From Metridium senile (taxonomy: Eukaryota; Cnidaria; Anthozoa; Actiniaria; Metridiidae): DNA of 64,000 nt. Both the position numbers and the translations under genes were made by a program. Shown here piece by piece: positions 36,301 through 53,480 of this stretch. The stretch covers positions 4,720,229-4,784,228 of the forward strand of contig OX459110.1 of assembly GCA_949775045.1 (NCBI GenBank). The letters are read 5' to 3'. The number at the start of each line of letters is the position of its first letter. Within the stretch, counting starts at the first letter, position 1. A model generated the notes under the pieces. That model made no database searches. It had not been told where the DNA came from and saw only the letters and a program-made list of their open reading frames with translations.

Positions 36301-39300
36301 ATGGATGGACACGATACAGTACAAACATGGATGGACACAACACAATACAAACATGGATGGACACAATACAAACATGGTTGGACACGATACAATACAAACA
36401 TGGATGGACACGATACAATACAAACATGGATGGACACAATACAATACAAACATGGATGGACACAATACAGTACAAACATGGATGGATACAATACAGTACA
36501 AACATGGATGGACACAATACAAACATGGATGGACACGATACAATACAAACATGGATGGACACGATACAGTACAAACATGGATGGACACAACACAATACAA
36601 ACATGGATGGACACAATACAGTACAAACATGGATGGACACAATACAATACAAACATGGATGGACACAACACAATACAAACATGGATGGACACAATACAAT
36701 ACAAACATGGATGGACACAATACAGTACAAACATGGATGGACACAATACAGTACAAACATGGATGGACACAATACAAACATGGATGGACACGACACAATA
36801 CAAACATGGATGGACACGATACAGTACAAACATGGATGGACACAACACAATACAAACATGGATGGACACAATACAATACAAACATGGTTGGACACAATAC
36901 AATACAAACATGGATGGACACAATACAATACAAACATGGATGGACACGATACAATACAAACATGGATGGACACAATACAGTACAAACATGGTTGAACACA
37001 ATACAATACAAACATGGATGGACACAATACAATACAAACATGGATGGACACGATACAGTACAAACATGGATGGACACAACACAATACAAACATGGATGGA
37101 CACAATACAAACATGGATGGACACAATACAATACAAACATGGTTGGACACAATACAATACAAACATGGATGGACACAACACAATACAAACATGGATGGAC
37201 ACGATACAATACAAACATGGATGGACACAATACAGTACAAACATGGTTGAACACAATACAATACAAACATGGATGGACACAATACAATACAAACATGGAT
37301 GGACACGATACAGTACAAACATGGATGGACACAACACAATACAAACATGGATGGACACAATACAAACATGGTTGGACACGATACAATACAAACATGGATG
37401 GACACAATACAATACAAACATGGATGGACACAATACAATACAAACATGGATGGACACAATACAGTACAAACATGGATGGACACAATACAGTACAAACATG
37501 GATGGACACAATACAAACATGGATGGACACGATACAATACAAACATGGATGGACACGATACAGTACAAACATGGATGGACACAACACAATACAAACATGG
37601 ATGGACACAATACAGTACAAACATGGATGGACACAATACAATACAAACATGGATGGACACAACACAATACAAACATGGATGGACACAATACAATACAAAC
37701 ATGGATGGACACAACACAATACAAACATGGATGGACACAATACAAACATGGTTGGACACGATACAATACAAACATGGATGGACACGATACAATACAAACA
37801 TGGATGGACACAATACAATAAAAACATGGATGGACACAATACAATACAAACATGGATGGACACAATACAATACAAACATGGATGGACACAATACAGTACA
37901 AACATGGATGGACACAACACAATACAAACATGGATGGACACAATACAAACATGGTTGGACACGATACAATACAAACATGGATGGACACGATACAATACAA
38001 ACATGGATGGACACAATACAATACAAACATGGATGGACACAATACAATACAAACATGGATGGACACAATACAGTACAAACATGGATGGACACAATACAAT
38101 ACAAACATGGATGGACACAACACAATACAAACATGGATGGACACAATACAAACATGGATGGACACAATACAATACAAACATGGATGGACACAACACAATA
38201 CAAACATGGATGGACACAATACAAACATGGTTGGACACGATACAATACAAACATGGATGGACACGATACAATACAAACATGGATGGACACAATACAATAC
38301 AAACATGGATGGACACAATACAGTACAAACATGGATGGACACAATACAGTACAAACATGGATGGACACAATACAAACATGGATGGACACGACACAATACA
38401 AACATGGATGGACACGATACAGTACAAACATGGATGGACACAACACAATACAAACATGGATGGACACAATACAATACAAACATGGTTGGACACAATACAA
38501 TACAAACATGGATGGACACAATACAATACAAACATGGATGGACACGATACAATACAAACATGGATGGACACAATACAGTACAAACATGGTTGAACACAAT
38601 ACAATACAAACATGGATGGACACAATACAATACAAACATGGATGGCCACAATACAGTACAAACATGGATGGACACAACACAATACAAACATGGATGGACA
38701 CAATACAAACATGGATGGACACAATACAATACAAACATGGTTGGACACAATATAATACAAACATGGATGGACACAATACAATACAAACATGGATGGACAC
38801 GATACAATACAAACATGGATGGACACAATACAGTACAAACATGGTTGAACACAATACAATACAAACATGGATGGACACAATACAATACAAACATGGATGG
38901 ACACGATACAGTACAAACATGGATGGACACAACACAATACAAACATGGATGGACACAATACAAACATGGTTGGACACGATACAATACAAACATGGATGGA
39001 CACAATACAATACAAACATGGATGGACACAATACAATACAAACATGGATGGACACAATACAGTACAAACATGGATGGACACAATACAGTACAAACATGGA
39101 TGGACACAATACAAACATGGATGGACACGATACAATACAAACATGGATGGACACGATACAGTACAAACATGGATGGACACAACACAATACAAACATGGAT
39201 GGACACAATACAGTACAAACATGGATGGACACAATACAATACAAACATGGATGGACACAACACAATACAAACATGGATGGACACAATACAATACAAACAT

Positions 39301-42300
39301 GGATGGACACAATACAGTACAAACATGGATGGACACAATACAGTACAAACATGGATGGACACAATACAAACATGGATGGACACGACACAATACAAACATG
39401 GATGGACACGATACAGTACAAACATGGATGGACACAACACAATACAAACATGGATGGACACAATACAATACAAACATGGTTGGACACAATACAATACAAA
39501 CATGGATGGACACAATACAATACAAACATGGATGGACACGATACAATACAAACATGGATGGACACAATACAATACAAACATGGATGGACACAATACAATA
39601 CAAACATGGATGGACACAATACAGTACAAACATGGATGGACACAATACAGTACAAACATGGATGGACACAATACAAACATGGATGGACACGACACAATAC
39701 AAACATGGATGGACACGATACAGTACAAACATGGATGGACACAACACAATACAAACATGGATGGACACAATACAATACAAACATGGTTGGACACAATACA
39801 ATACAAACATGGATGGACACAATACAATACAAACATGGATGGACACGATACAATACAAACATGGATGGACACAATACAATACAAACATGGATGGACACAA
39901 TACAATACAAACATGGATGGACACAATACAGTACAAACATGGATGGACACAATACAGTACAAACATGGATGGACACAATACAAACATGGATGGACACGAC
40001 ACAATACAAACATGGATGGACACGATACAGTACAAACATGGATGGACACAACACAATACAAACATGGATGGACACAATACAATACAAACATGGTTGGACA
40101 CAATACAATAGAAACATGGATGGACACAATACAATACAAACATGGATGGACACGATACAATACAAACATGGATGGACACAATACAGTACAAACATGGTTG
40201 AACACAATACAATACAAACATGGATGGACACAATACAATACAAACATGGATGGACACAATACAGTACAAACATGGATGGACACAACACAATACAAACATG
40301 GATGGACACAATACAAACATGGATGGACACAATACAATACAAACATGGTTGGACACAATACAATACAAACATGGATGGACACGATACAGTACAAACATGG
40401 ATGGACACGATACAATACAAACATGGATGGACACAATACAGTACAAACATGGTTGAACACAATACAATACAAACATGGATGGACACAATACAATACAAAC
40501 ATGGATGGACACGATACAGTACAAACATGGATGGACACAACACAATACAAACATGGATGGACACAATACAAACATGGTTGGACACGATACAATACAAACA
40601 TGGATGGACACAATACAATACAAACATGGTTGGACACAATACAATACAAACATGGATGGACACAATACAATACAAACATGGATGGACACGATACAATACA
40701 AACATGGATGGACACAATACAGTACAAACATGGTTGAACACAATACAATACAAACATGGTTGAACACAATACAATACAAACATGGATGGACACAATACAA
40801 TACAAACATGGATGGACACGATACAGTACAAACATGGATGGACACAACACAATACAAACATGGATGGACACAATACAAACATGGTTGGACACGATACAAT
40901 ACAAACATGGATGGACACGATACAATACAAACATGGATGGACACAATACAATACAAACATGGATGGACACAATACAGTACAAACATGGATGGATACAATA
41001 CAGTACAAACATGGATGGACACAATACAAACATGGATGGACACGATACAATACAAACATGGATGGACACGATACAGTACAAACATGGATGGACACAACAC
41101 AATACAAACATGGATGGACACAATACAGTACAAACATGGATGGACACAATACAATACAAACATGGATGGACACAACACAATACAAACATGGATGGACACA
41201 ATACAATACAAACATGGATGGACACAATACAGTACAAACATGGATGGACACAATACAGTACAAACATGGATGGACACAATACAAACATGGATGGACACGA
41301 CACAATACAAACATGGATGGACACGATACAGTACAAACATGGATGGACACAACACAATACAAACATGGATGGACACAATACAATACAAACATGGTTGGAC
41401 ACAATACAATACAAACATGGATGGACACAATACAATACAAACATGGATGGACACGATACAATACAAACATGGATGGACACAATACAGTACAAACATGGTT
41501 GAACACAATACAATACAAACATGGATGGACACAATACAATACAAACATGGATGGACACGATACAGTACAAACATGGATGGACACAACACAATACAAACAT
41601 GGATGGACACAATACAAACATGGATGGACACAATACAATACAAACATGGTTGGACACAATACAATACAAACATGGATGGACACAACACAATACAAACATG
41701 GATGGACACGATACAATACAAACATGGATGGACACAATACAGTACAAACATGGTTGAACACAATACAATACAAACATGGATGGACACAATACAATACAAA
41801 CATGGATGGACACGATACAGTACAAACATGGATGGACACAACACAATACAAACATGGATGGACACAATACAAACATGGTTGGACACGATACAATACAAAC
41901 ATGGATGGACACAATACAATACAAACATGGATGGACACAATACAATACAAACATGGATGGACACAATACAGTACAAACATGGATGGACACAATACAGTAC
42001 AAACATGGATGGACACAATACAAACATGGATGGACACGATACAATACAAACATGGATGGACACGATACAGTACAAACATGGATGGACACAACACAATACA
42101 AACATGGATGGACACAATACAGTACAAACATGGATGGACACAATACAATACAAACATGGATGGACACAACACAATACAAACATGGATGGACACAATACAA
42201 TACAAACATGGATGGACACAACACAATACAAACATGGATGGACACAATACAAACATGGTTGGACACGATACAATACAAACATGGATGGACACGATACAAT

Positions 42301-42358
42301 ACAAACATGGATGGACACAATACAATAAAAACATGGATGGACACAATACAATACAAAC
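33345..42358 (+). repeat. 4507-bp tandem higher-order duplication
   Basis: Two adjoining copies, about 33345-37851 and 37852-42358, share a long series of markers at exactly 4507 bp: 34086/38593, 34360/38867, 35713/40220, 35968/40475, 36249/40756, 36275/40782, 37014/41521, 37269/41776 and 37821/42328. Unusual variants are shared, including the ATGGCCACAATAC unit (about 34137 and 38644), AATAGAAACATGG (about 35601 and 40108) and GGATACAATACAG. The match stops just past 37852/42359. This is the longest block in the window with constant offset, hence probably recent. Confidence 0.9.
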
Positions 42359-45300
42359 ATGGATGGACACAATACAGTACAAACATGGATGGACACAACA
42401 CAATACAAACATGGATGGACACAATACAAACATGCTTGGACACGATACAATACAAACATGGATGGACACGATACAATACAAACATGGATGGACACAATAC
42501 AGTACAAACATGGATGGACACAATACAGTACAAACATGGATGGACACAATACAAACATGGATGGACACGATACAATACAAACATGGATGGACACGATACA
42601 ATACAAACATGGATGGACACAATACAATACAAACATGGATGGACACAATACAATACAAACATGGATGGACACAATACAGTACAAACATGGATGGACACAA
42701 TACAGTACAAACATGGATGGACACAATACAAACATGGATGGACACGATACAATACAAACATGGATGGACACGATACAGTACAAACATGGATGGACACAAC
42801 ACAATACAAACATGGATGGACACAATACAATACAAACATGGTTGGACACGATACAATACAAACATGGATGGACACAACACAATACAAACATGGATGGACA
42901 CAATACAAACATGGTTGGACACGATACAATACAAACATGGATGGACACGATACAATACAAACATGGATGGACACAATACAATACAAACATGGATGGACAC
43001 AATACAATACAAACATGGATGGACACAATACAGTACAAACATGGATGGACACAACACAATACAAACATGGATGGACACAATACAAACATGGTTGGACACG
43101 ATACAATACAAACATGGATGGACACGATACAATACAAACATGGATGGACACAATACAATACAAACATGGATGGACACAATACAATACAAACATGGATGGA
43201 CACAACACAATGCAAACATGGATGGACACAATACAAACATGGTTGGACACGATACAATACAAACATGGATGGACACGATACAATACAAACATGGATGGAC
43301 ACAATACAATACAAACATGGATGGACACAATACAATACAAACATGGATGGACACAATACAGTACAAACATGGATGGACACAACACAATACAAACATGGAT
43401 GGACACAATACAAACATGCTTGGACACGATACAATACAAACATGGATGGACACGATACAATACAAACATGGATGGACACAATACAATACAAACATGGATG
43501 GACACGATACAATACAAACATGGATGGACACAATACAAACATGGATGGACACGATACAATACAAACATGGATGGACACAATACAATACAAACATGGATGG
43601 ACACAATACAATACAAACATGGATGGACACAATACAAACATGGATGGACACGATACAATACAAACATGGATGGACACAATACAATACAAACATGGATGGA
43701 CACAATACAATACAAACATGGATGGACACAATACAGTACAAACATGGATGGACACAATACAATACAAACATGGATGGACAGGATACAATACAAACATGGA
43801 TGGACACAATACAATACAAACATGGATGGACACGATACAATACAAACATGGATGGACACAATACAAACATGGATGGACACAATACAATACAAACATGGAT
43901 GGACACAATACAATACAAACATGGATGGACACAATACAAACATGGATGGACACAATACAGTACAAACATGGATGGACACGATACAATACAAACATGGATG
44001 GACACAACACAATACAAACATGGATGGACACAATACAAACATGGTTGGACACGATACAATACAAACATGGATGGACACGATACAATACAAACATGGATGG
44101 ACACAATACAATACAAACATGGATGGACACAATACAATACAAACATGGATGGACACAATACAGTACAAACATGGATGGACACAACACAATACAAACATGG
44201 ATGGACACAATACAAACATGGTTGGACACGATACAATACAAACATGGATGGACACGATACAATACAAACATGGATGGACACAATACAATACAAACATGGA
44301 TGGACACAATACAATACAAACATGGATGGACACAATACAGTACAAACATGGATGGACACAATACAATACAAACATGGATGGACACAACACAATACAAACA
44401 TGGATGGACACAATACAAACATGGTTGGACACGATACAATACAAACATGGATGGACACGATACAATACAAACATGGATGGACACAATACAATACAAACAT
44501 GGATGGACACAATACAATACAAACATGGATGGACACAATACAGTACAAACATGGATGGACACAATACAATACAAACATGGATGGACACAACACAATACAA
44601 ACATGGATGGACACAATACAAACATGGTTGGACACGATACAATACAAACATGGATGGACACGATACAATACAAACATGGATGGACACAATACAATACAAA
44701 CATGGATGGACACAATACAATACAAACATGGATGGACACAATACAGTACAAACATGGATGGACACAACACAATACAAACATGGATGGACAGGATACAATA
44801 CAAACATGGATGGACACAATACAATACAAACATGGATGGACACGATACAATACAAACATGGATGGACACAATACAAACATGGATGGACACAATACAATAC
44901 AAACATGGATGGACACAATACAATACAAACATGGATGGACACAATACAAACATGGATGGACACAATACAGTACAAACATGGATGGACACGATACAATACA
45001 AACATGGATGGACACAACACAATACAAACATGGATGGACACAATACAAACATGGTTGGACACGATACAATACAAACATGGATGGACACGATACAATACAA
45101 ACATGGATGGACACAATACAATACAAACATGGATGGACACAATACAATACAAACATGGATGGACACAATACAGTACAAACATGGATGGACACAACACAAT
45201 ACAAACATGGATGGACACAATACAATACAAACATGGATGGACACAATACAATACAAACATGGATGGACACAATACAGTACAAACATGGATGGACACAATA

Positions 45301-48300
45301 CAATACAAACATGGATGGACACAACACAATACAAACATTGATGGACACAATACAAACATGGATGGACACGATACAATACAAACATGGATGGACACGATAC
45401 AATACAAACATGGATGGACACAATACAATACAAACATGGATGGACACAATACAATACAAACATGGATGGACACAATACAGTACAAACATGGATGGACACA
45501 ACACAATACAAACATGGATGGACACAATACAAACATGCTTGGACATGATACAATACAAACATGGATGGACACGATACAATACAAACATGGATGGACACAA
45601 TACAATACAAACATGGATGGACACGATACAATACAAACATGGATGGACACAATACAAACATGGATGGACACGATACAATACAAACATGGATGGACACAAT
45701 ACAATACAAACATGGATGGACACATTACAAACATGGATGGACACGATACAGTACAAACATGGATGGACACAACACAATACAAACATGGATGGACACAATA
45801 CAATACAAACATGGTTGGACACGATACAATACAAACATGGATGGACACAACACAATACAAACATGGATGGACACAATACAAACATGGTTGGACACGATAC
45901 AATACAAACATGGATGGACACGATACAATACAAACATGGATGGACACAATACAATACAAACATGGATGGACACAATACAATACAAACATGGATGGACACA
46001 ATACAGTACAAACATGGATGGACACAACACAATACAAACATGGATGGACACAATACAAACATGGTTGGACACGATACAATACAAACATGGATGGACACGA
46101 TACAATACAAACATGGATGGACACAATACAATACAAACATGGATGGACACAATACAATACAAACATGGATGGACACAATACAGTACAAACATGGATGGAC
46201 ACAACACAATACAAACATGGATGGACACAATACAAACATGCTTGGACACGATACAATACAAACATGGATGGACACGATACAATACAAACATGGATGGACA
46301 CAATACAATACAAACATGGATGGACACGATACAATACAAACATGGATGGACACAATACAAACATGGTTGGACACGATACAATACAAACATGGATGGACAC
46401 AACACAATACAAACATGGATGGACACAATACAAACATGGTTGGACACGATACAATACAAACATGGATGGACACGATACAATACAAACATGGATGGACACA
46501 ATACAATACAAACATGGATGGACACAATACAATACAAACATGGATGGACACAATACAGTACAAACATGGATGGACACAATACAATACAAACATGGATGGA
46601 CACAACACAATACAAACATTGATGGACACAATACAAACATGGATGGACACAATACAATACAAACATGGATGGACACAACACAATACAAACATGGATGGAC
46701 ACAATACAAACATGGTTGGACACGATACAATACAAACATGGATGGACACAATACAAACATGCTTGGACACGATACAATACAAACATGGATGGACACGATA
46801 CAATACAAACATGGATGGACACAATACAATACAAACATGGATGGACACGATACAATACAAACATGGATGGACACAATACAAACATGGATGGACACGATAC
46901 AATACAAACATGGATGGACACAATACAATACAAACATGGATGGACACAATACAATACAAACATGGATGGACACAATACAAACATGGATGGACACGATACA
47001 ATACAAACATGGATGGACACAATACAATACAAACATGGATGGACACAATACAATACAAACATGGATGGACACAATACAGTACAAACATGGATGGACACAA
47101 TACAATACAAACATGGATGGACAGGATACAATACAAACATGGATGGACACAATACAATACAAACATGGATGGACACGATACAATACAAACATGGATGGAC
47201 ACAATACAAACATGGATGGACACAATACAATACAAACATGGATGGACACAATACAATACAAACATGGATGGACACAATACAAACATGGATGGACACAATA
47301 CAGTACAAACATGGATGGACACGATACAATACAAACATGGATGGACACAACACAATACAAACATGGATGGACACAATACAATACAAACATGGATGGACAC
47401 AATACAGTACAAACATGGATGGACACAATACAATACAAACATGGATGGACACAACACAATACAAACATTGATGGACACAATACAAACATGGATGGACACG
47501 ATACAATACAAACATGGATGGACACGATACAATACAAACATGGATGGACACAATACAATACAAACATGGATGGACACAATACAATACAAACATGGATGGA
47601 CACAATACAGTACAAACATGGATGGACACAACACAATACAAACATGGATGGACACAATACAAACATGCTTGGACACGATACAATACAAACATGGATGGAC
47701 ACGATACAATACAAACATGGATGGACACAATACAATACAAACATGGATGGACACGATACAATACAAACATGGATGGACACAATACAAACATGGATGGACA
47801 CGATACAATACAAACATGGATGGACACAATACAATACAAACATGGATGGACACATTACAAACATGGATGGACACGATACAGTACAAACATGGATGGACAC
47901 AACACAATACAAACATGGATGGACACAATACAATACAAACATGGTTGGACACGATACAATACAAACATGGATGGACACAACACAATACAAACATGGATGG
48001 ACACAATACAAACATGGTTGGACACGATACAATACAAACATGGATGGACACGATACAATACAAACATGGATGGACACAATACAATACAAACATGGATGGA
48101 CACAATACAATACAAACATGGATGGACACAATACAGTACAAACATGGATGGACACAACACAATACAAACATGGATGGACACAATACAAACATGGTTGGAC
48201 ACGATACAATACAAACATGGATGGACACGATACAATACAAACATGGATGGACACAATACAATACAAACATGGATGGACACAATACAATACAAACATGGAT

Positions 48301-51300
48301 GGACACAATACAGTACAAACATGGATGGACACAACACAATACAAACATGGATGGACACAATACAAACATGCTTGGACACGATACAATACAAACATGGATG
48401 GACACGATACAATACAAACATGGATGGACACAATACAATACAAACATGGATGGACACGATACAATACAAACATGGATGGACACAATACAAACATGGTTGG
48501 ACACGATACAATACAAACATGGATGGACACAACACAATACAAACATGGATGGACACAATACAAACATGGTTGGACACGATACAATACAAACATGGATGGA
48601 CACGATACAATACAAACATGGATGGACACAATACAATACAAACATGGATGGACACAATACAATACAAACATGGATGGACACAATACAGTACAAACATGGA
48701 TGGACACAATACAATACAAACATGGATGGACACAACACAATACAAACATTGATGGACACAATACAAACATGGATGGACACAATACAATACAAACATGGAT
48801 GGACACAACACAATACAAACATGGATGGACACAATACAAACATGGTTGGACACGATACAATACAAACATGGATGGACACAATACAAACATGCTTGGACAC
48901 GATACAATACAAACATGGATGGACACGATACAATACAAACATGGATGGACACAATACAATACAAACATGGATGGACACGATACAATACAAACATGGATGG
49001 ACACAATACAAACATGGATGGACACGATACAATACAAACATGGATGGACACAATACAATACAAACATGGATGGACACAATACAATACAAACATGGATGGA
49101 CACAATACAAACATGGATGGACACGATACAATACAAACATGGATGGACACAATACAATACAAACATGGATGGACACAATACAATACAAACATGGATGGAC
49201 ACAATACAGTACAAACATGGATGGACACAATACAATACAAACATGGATGGACAGGATACAATACAAACATGGATGGACACAATACAATACAAACATGGAT
49301 GGACACGATACAATACAAACATGGATGGACACAATACAAACATGGATGGACACAATACAATACAAACATGGATGGACACAATACAATACAAACATGGATG
49401 GACACAATACAAACATGGATGGACACAATACAGTACAAACATGGATGGACACGATACAATACAAACATGGATGGACACAACACAATACAAACATGGATGG
49501 ACACAATACAAACATGGTTGGACACGATACAATACAAACATGGATGGACACGATACAATACAAACATGGATGGACACAATACAATACAAACATGGATGGA
49601 CACAATACAATACAAACATGGATGGACACAATACAGTACAAACATGGATGGACACAACACAATACAAACATGGATGGACACAATACAAACATGGTTGGAC
49701 ACGATACAATACAAACATGGATGGACACAATACAAACATGGATGGACACAATACAATACAAACATGGATGGACACAATACAATACAAACATGGATGGACA
49801 CAATACAGTACAAACATGGATGGACACAATACAGTACAAACATGGATGGACACGATACAATACAAACATGGATGGACACAACACAATACAAACATGGATG
49901 GACACAATACAAACATGGTTGGACACGATACAATACAAACATGGATGGACACGATACAATACAAACATGGATGGACACAATACAATACAAACATGGATGG
50001 ACACAATACAATACAAACATGGATGGACACAATACAGTACAAACATGGATGGACACAACACAATACAAACATGGATGGACACAATACAATACAAACATGG
50101 ATGGACACAATACAATACAAACATGGATGGACACAATACAGTACAAACATGGATGGACACAATACAATACAAACATGGATGGACACAACACAATACAAAC
50201 ATTGATGGACACAATACAAACATGGATGGACACGATACAATACAAACATGGATGGACACGATACAATACAAACATGGATGGACACAATACAATACAAACA
50301 TGGATGGACACAATACAATACAAACATGGATGGACACAATACAGTACAAACATGGATGGACACAACACAATACAAACATGGATGGACACAATACAAACAT
50401 GCTTGGACACGATACAATACAAACATGGATGGACACGATACAATACAAACATGGATGGACACAATACAATACAAACATGGATGGACACGATACAATACAA
50501 ACATGGATGGACACAATACAAACATGGATGGACACGATACAATACAAACATGGATGGACACAATACAATACAAACATGGATGGACACATTACAAACATGG
50601 ATGGACACGATACAGTACAAACATGGATGGACACAACACAATACAAACATGGATGGACACAATACAATACAAACATGGTTGGACACGATACAATACAAAC
50701 ATGGATGGACACAACACAATACAAACATGGATGGACACAATACAAACATGGTTGGACACGATACAATACAAACATGGATGGACACGATACAATACAAACA
50801 TGGATGGACACAATACAATACAAACATGGATGGACACAATACAATACAAACATGGATGGACACAATACAGTACAAACATGGATGGACACAACACAATACA
50901 AACATGGATGGACACAATACAATACAAACATGGATGGACACAATACAATACAAACATGGATGGACACAATACAGTACAAACATGGATGGACACAATACAA
51001 TACAAACATGGATGGACAGGATACAATACAAACATGGATGGACACAATACAATACAAACATGGATGGACACGATACAATACAAACATGGATGGACACAAT
51101 ACAAACATGGATGGACACAATACAATACAAACATGGATGGACACAATACAATACAAACATGGATGGACACAATACAAACATGGATGGACACAATACAGTA
51201 CAAACATGGATGGACACGATACAATACAAACATGGATGGACACAACACAATACAAACATGGATGGACACAATACAAACATGGTTGGACACGATACAATAC

Positions 51301-53480
51301 AAACATGGATGGACACGATACAATACAAACATGGATGGACACAATACAATACAAACATGGATGGACACAATACAATACAAACATGGATGGACACAATACA
51401 GTACAAACATGGATGGACACAACACAATACAAACATGGATGGACACAATACAAACATGGTTGGACACGATACAATACAAACATGGATGGACACAATACAA
51501 ACATGGATGGACACAATACAATACAAACATGGATGGACACAATACAATACAAACATGGATGGACACAATACAAACATGGATGGACACAATACAGTACAAA
51601 CATGGATGGACACGATACAATACAAACATGGATGGACACAACACAATACAAACATGGATGGACACAATACAAACATGGTTGGACACGATACAATACAAAC
51701 ATGGATGGACACGATACAATACAAACATGGATGGACACAATACAATACAAACATGGATGGACACAATACAATACAAACATGGATGGACACAATACAGTAC
51801 AAACATGGATGGACACAACACAATACAAACATGGATGGACACAATACAATACAAACATGGATGGACACAATACAATACAAACATGGATGGACACAATACA
51901 GTACAAACATGGATGGACACAATACAATACAAACATGGATGGACACAACACAATACAAACATTGATGGACACAATACAAACATGGATGGACACGATACAA
52001 TACAAACATGGATGGACACGATACAATACAAACATGGATGGACACAATACAATACAAACATGGATGGACACAATACAATACAAACATGGATGGACACAAT
52101 ACAGTACAAACATGGATGGACACAACACAATACAAACATGGATGGACACAATACAAACATGCTTGGACACGATACAATACAAACATGGATGGACACGATA
52201 CAATACAAACATGGATGGACACAATACAATACAAACATGGATGGACACGATACAATACAAACATGGATGGACACAATACAAACATGGATGGACACGATAC
52301 AATACAAACATGGATGGACACAATACAATACAAACATGGATGGACACATTACAAACATGGATGGACACGATACAGTACAAACATGGATGGACACAACACA
52401 ATACAAACATGGATGGACACAATACAATACAAACATGGTTGGACACGATACAATACAAACATGGATGGACACAACACAATACAAACATGGATGGACACAA
52501 TACAAACATGGTTGGACACGATACAATACAAACATGGATGGACACGATACAATACAAACATGGATGGACACAATACAATACAAACATGGATGGACACAAT
52601 ACAATACAAACATGGATGGACACAATACAGTACAAACATGGATGGACACAACACAATACAAACATGGATGGACACAATACAGTACAAACATGGATGGACA
52701 CAATACAGTACAAACATGGATGGACACAATACAAACATGGATGGACACGATACAATACAAACATGGATGGACACGATACAGTACAAACATGGATGGACAC
52801 AACACAATACAAACATGGATGGACACAATACAGTACAAACATGGATGGACACAATACAATACAAACATGGATGGACACAACACAATACAAACATGGATGG
52901 ACACAATACAATACAAACATGGATGGACACAATACAGTACAAACATGGATGGACACAATACAGTACAAACATGGATGGACACAATACAAACATGGATGGA
53001 CACGACACAATACAAACATGGATGGACACGATACAGTACAAACATGGATGGACACAACACAATACAAACATGGATGGACACAATACAATACAAACATGGT
53101 TGGACACAATACAATACAAACATGGATGGACACAATACAATACAAACATGGATGGACACGATACAATACAAACATGGATGGACACAATACAATACAAACA
53201 TGGATGGACACAATACAGTACAAACATGGATGGACACAATACAGTACAAACATGGATGGACACAATACAAACATGGATGGACACGACACAATACAAACAT
53301 GGATGGACACGATACAGTACAAACATGGATGGACACAACACAATACAAACATGGATGGACACAATACAATACAAACATGGTTGGACACAATACAATACAA
53401 ACATGGATGGACACAATACAATACAAACATGGATGGACACGATACAATACAAACATGGATGGACACAATACAGTACAAAC
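41770..53480 (+). repeat. Second GGTTGAAC-free array domain (B-type)
   Basis: No GGTTGAAC unit is seen between about 41754 and 53482, and CACGACAC is absent until about 53001. Units with GCTTGG, GGACAGGATAC and ACATTGATGG characterise the interval. It contains the 2130-bp tandem duplication and further recurrences at 1760 bp (ACATTGATGG near 50200 and 51960, CACATTACAAAC near 50586 and 52346). With few stop-bearing variants, one plus-strand frame is open from 42359 to 53488. Confidence 0.75.
45338..49597 (+). repeat. 2130-bp tandem duplication
   Basis: Copies of about 45338-47467 and 47468-49597 share rare markers at 2130 bp: ACATTGATGG (about 45337/47467 and 46617/48747), CACATTACAAAC (about 45723/47853) and GGACAGGATAC (about 47124/49253). 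The right limit is inferred from the offset and was not located directly. Confidence 0.82.

Noticed and set aside
18339..50573. Minus-strand open frame of 10,744 codons, Cys/Val/His-rich
   Set aside because: It is the stop-free minisatellite read in reverse. The same peptide cycle appears in every minus-strand frame, there is no non-repeat sequence at either end, and the start and stop are set by chance variants.
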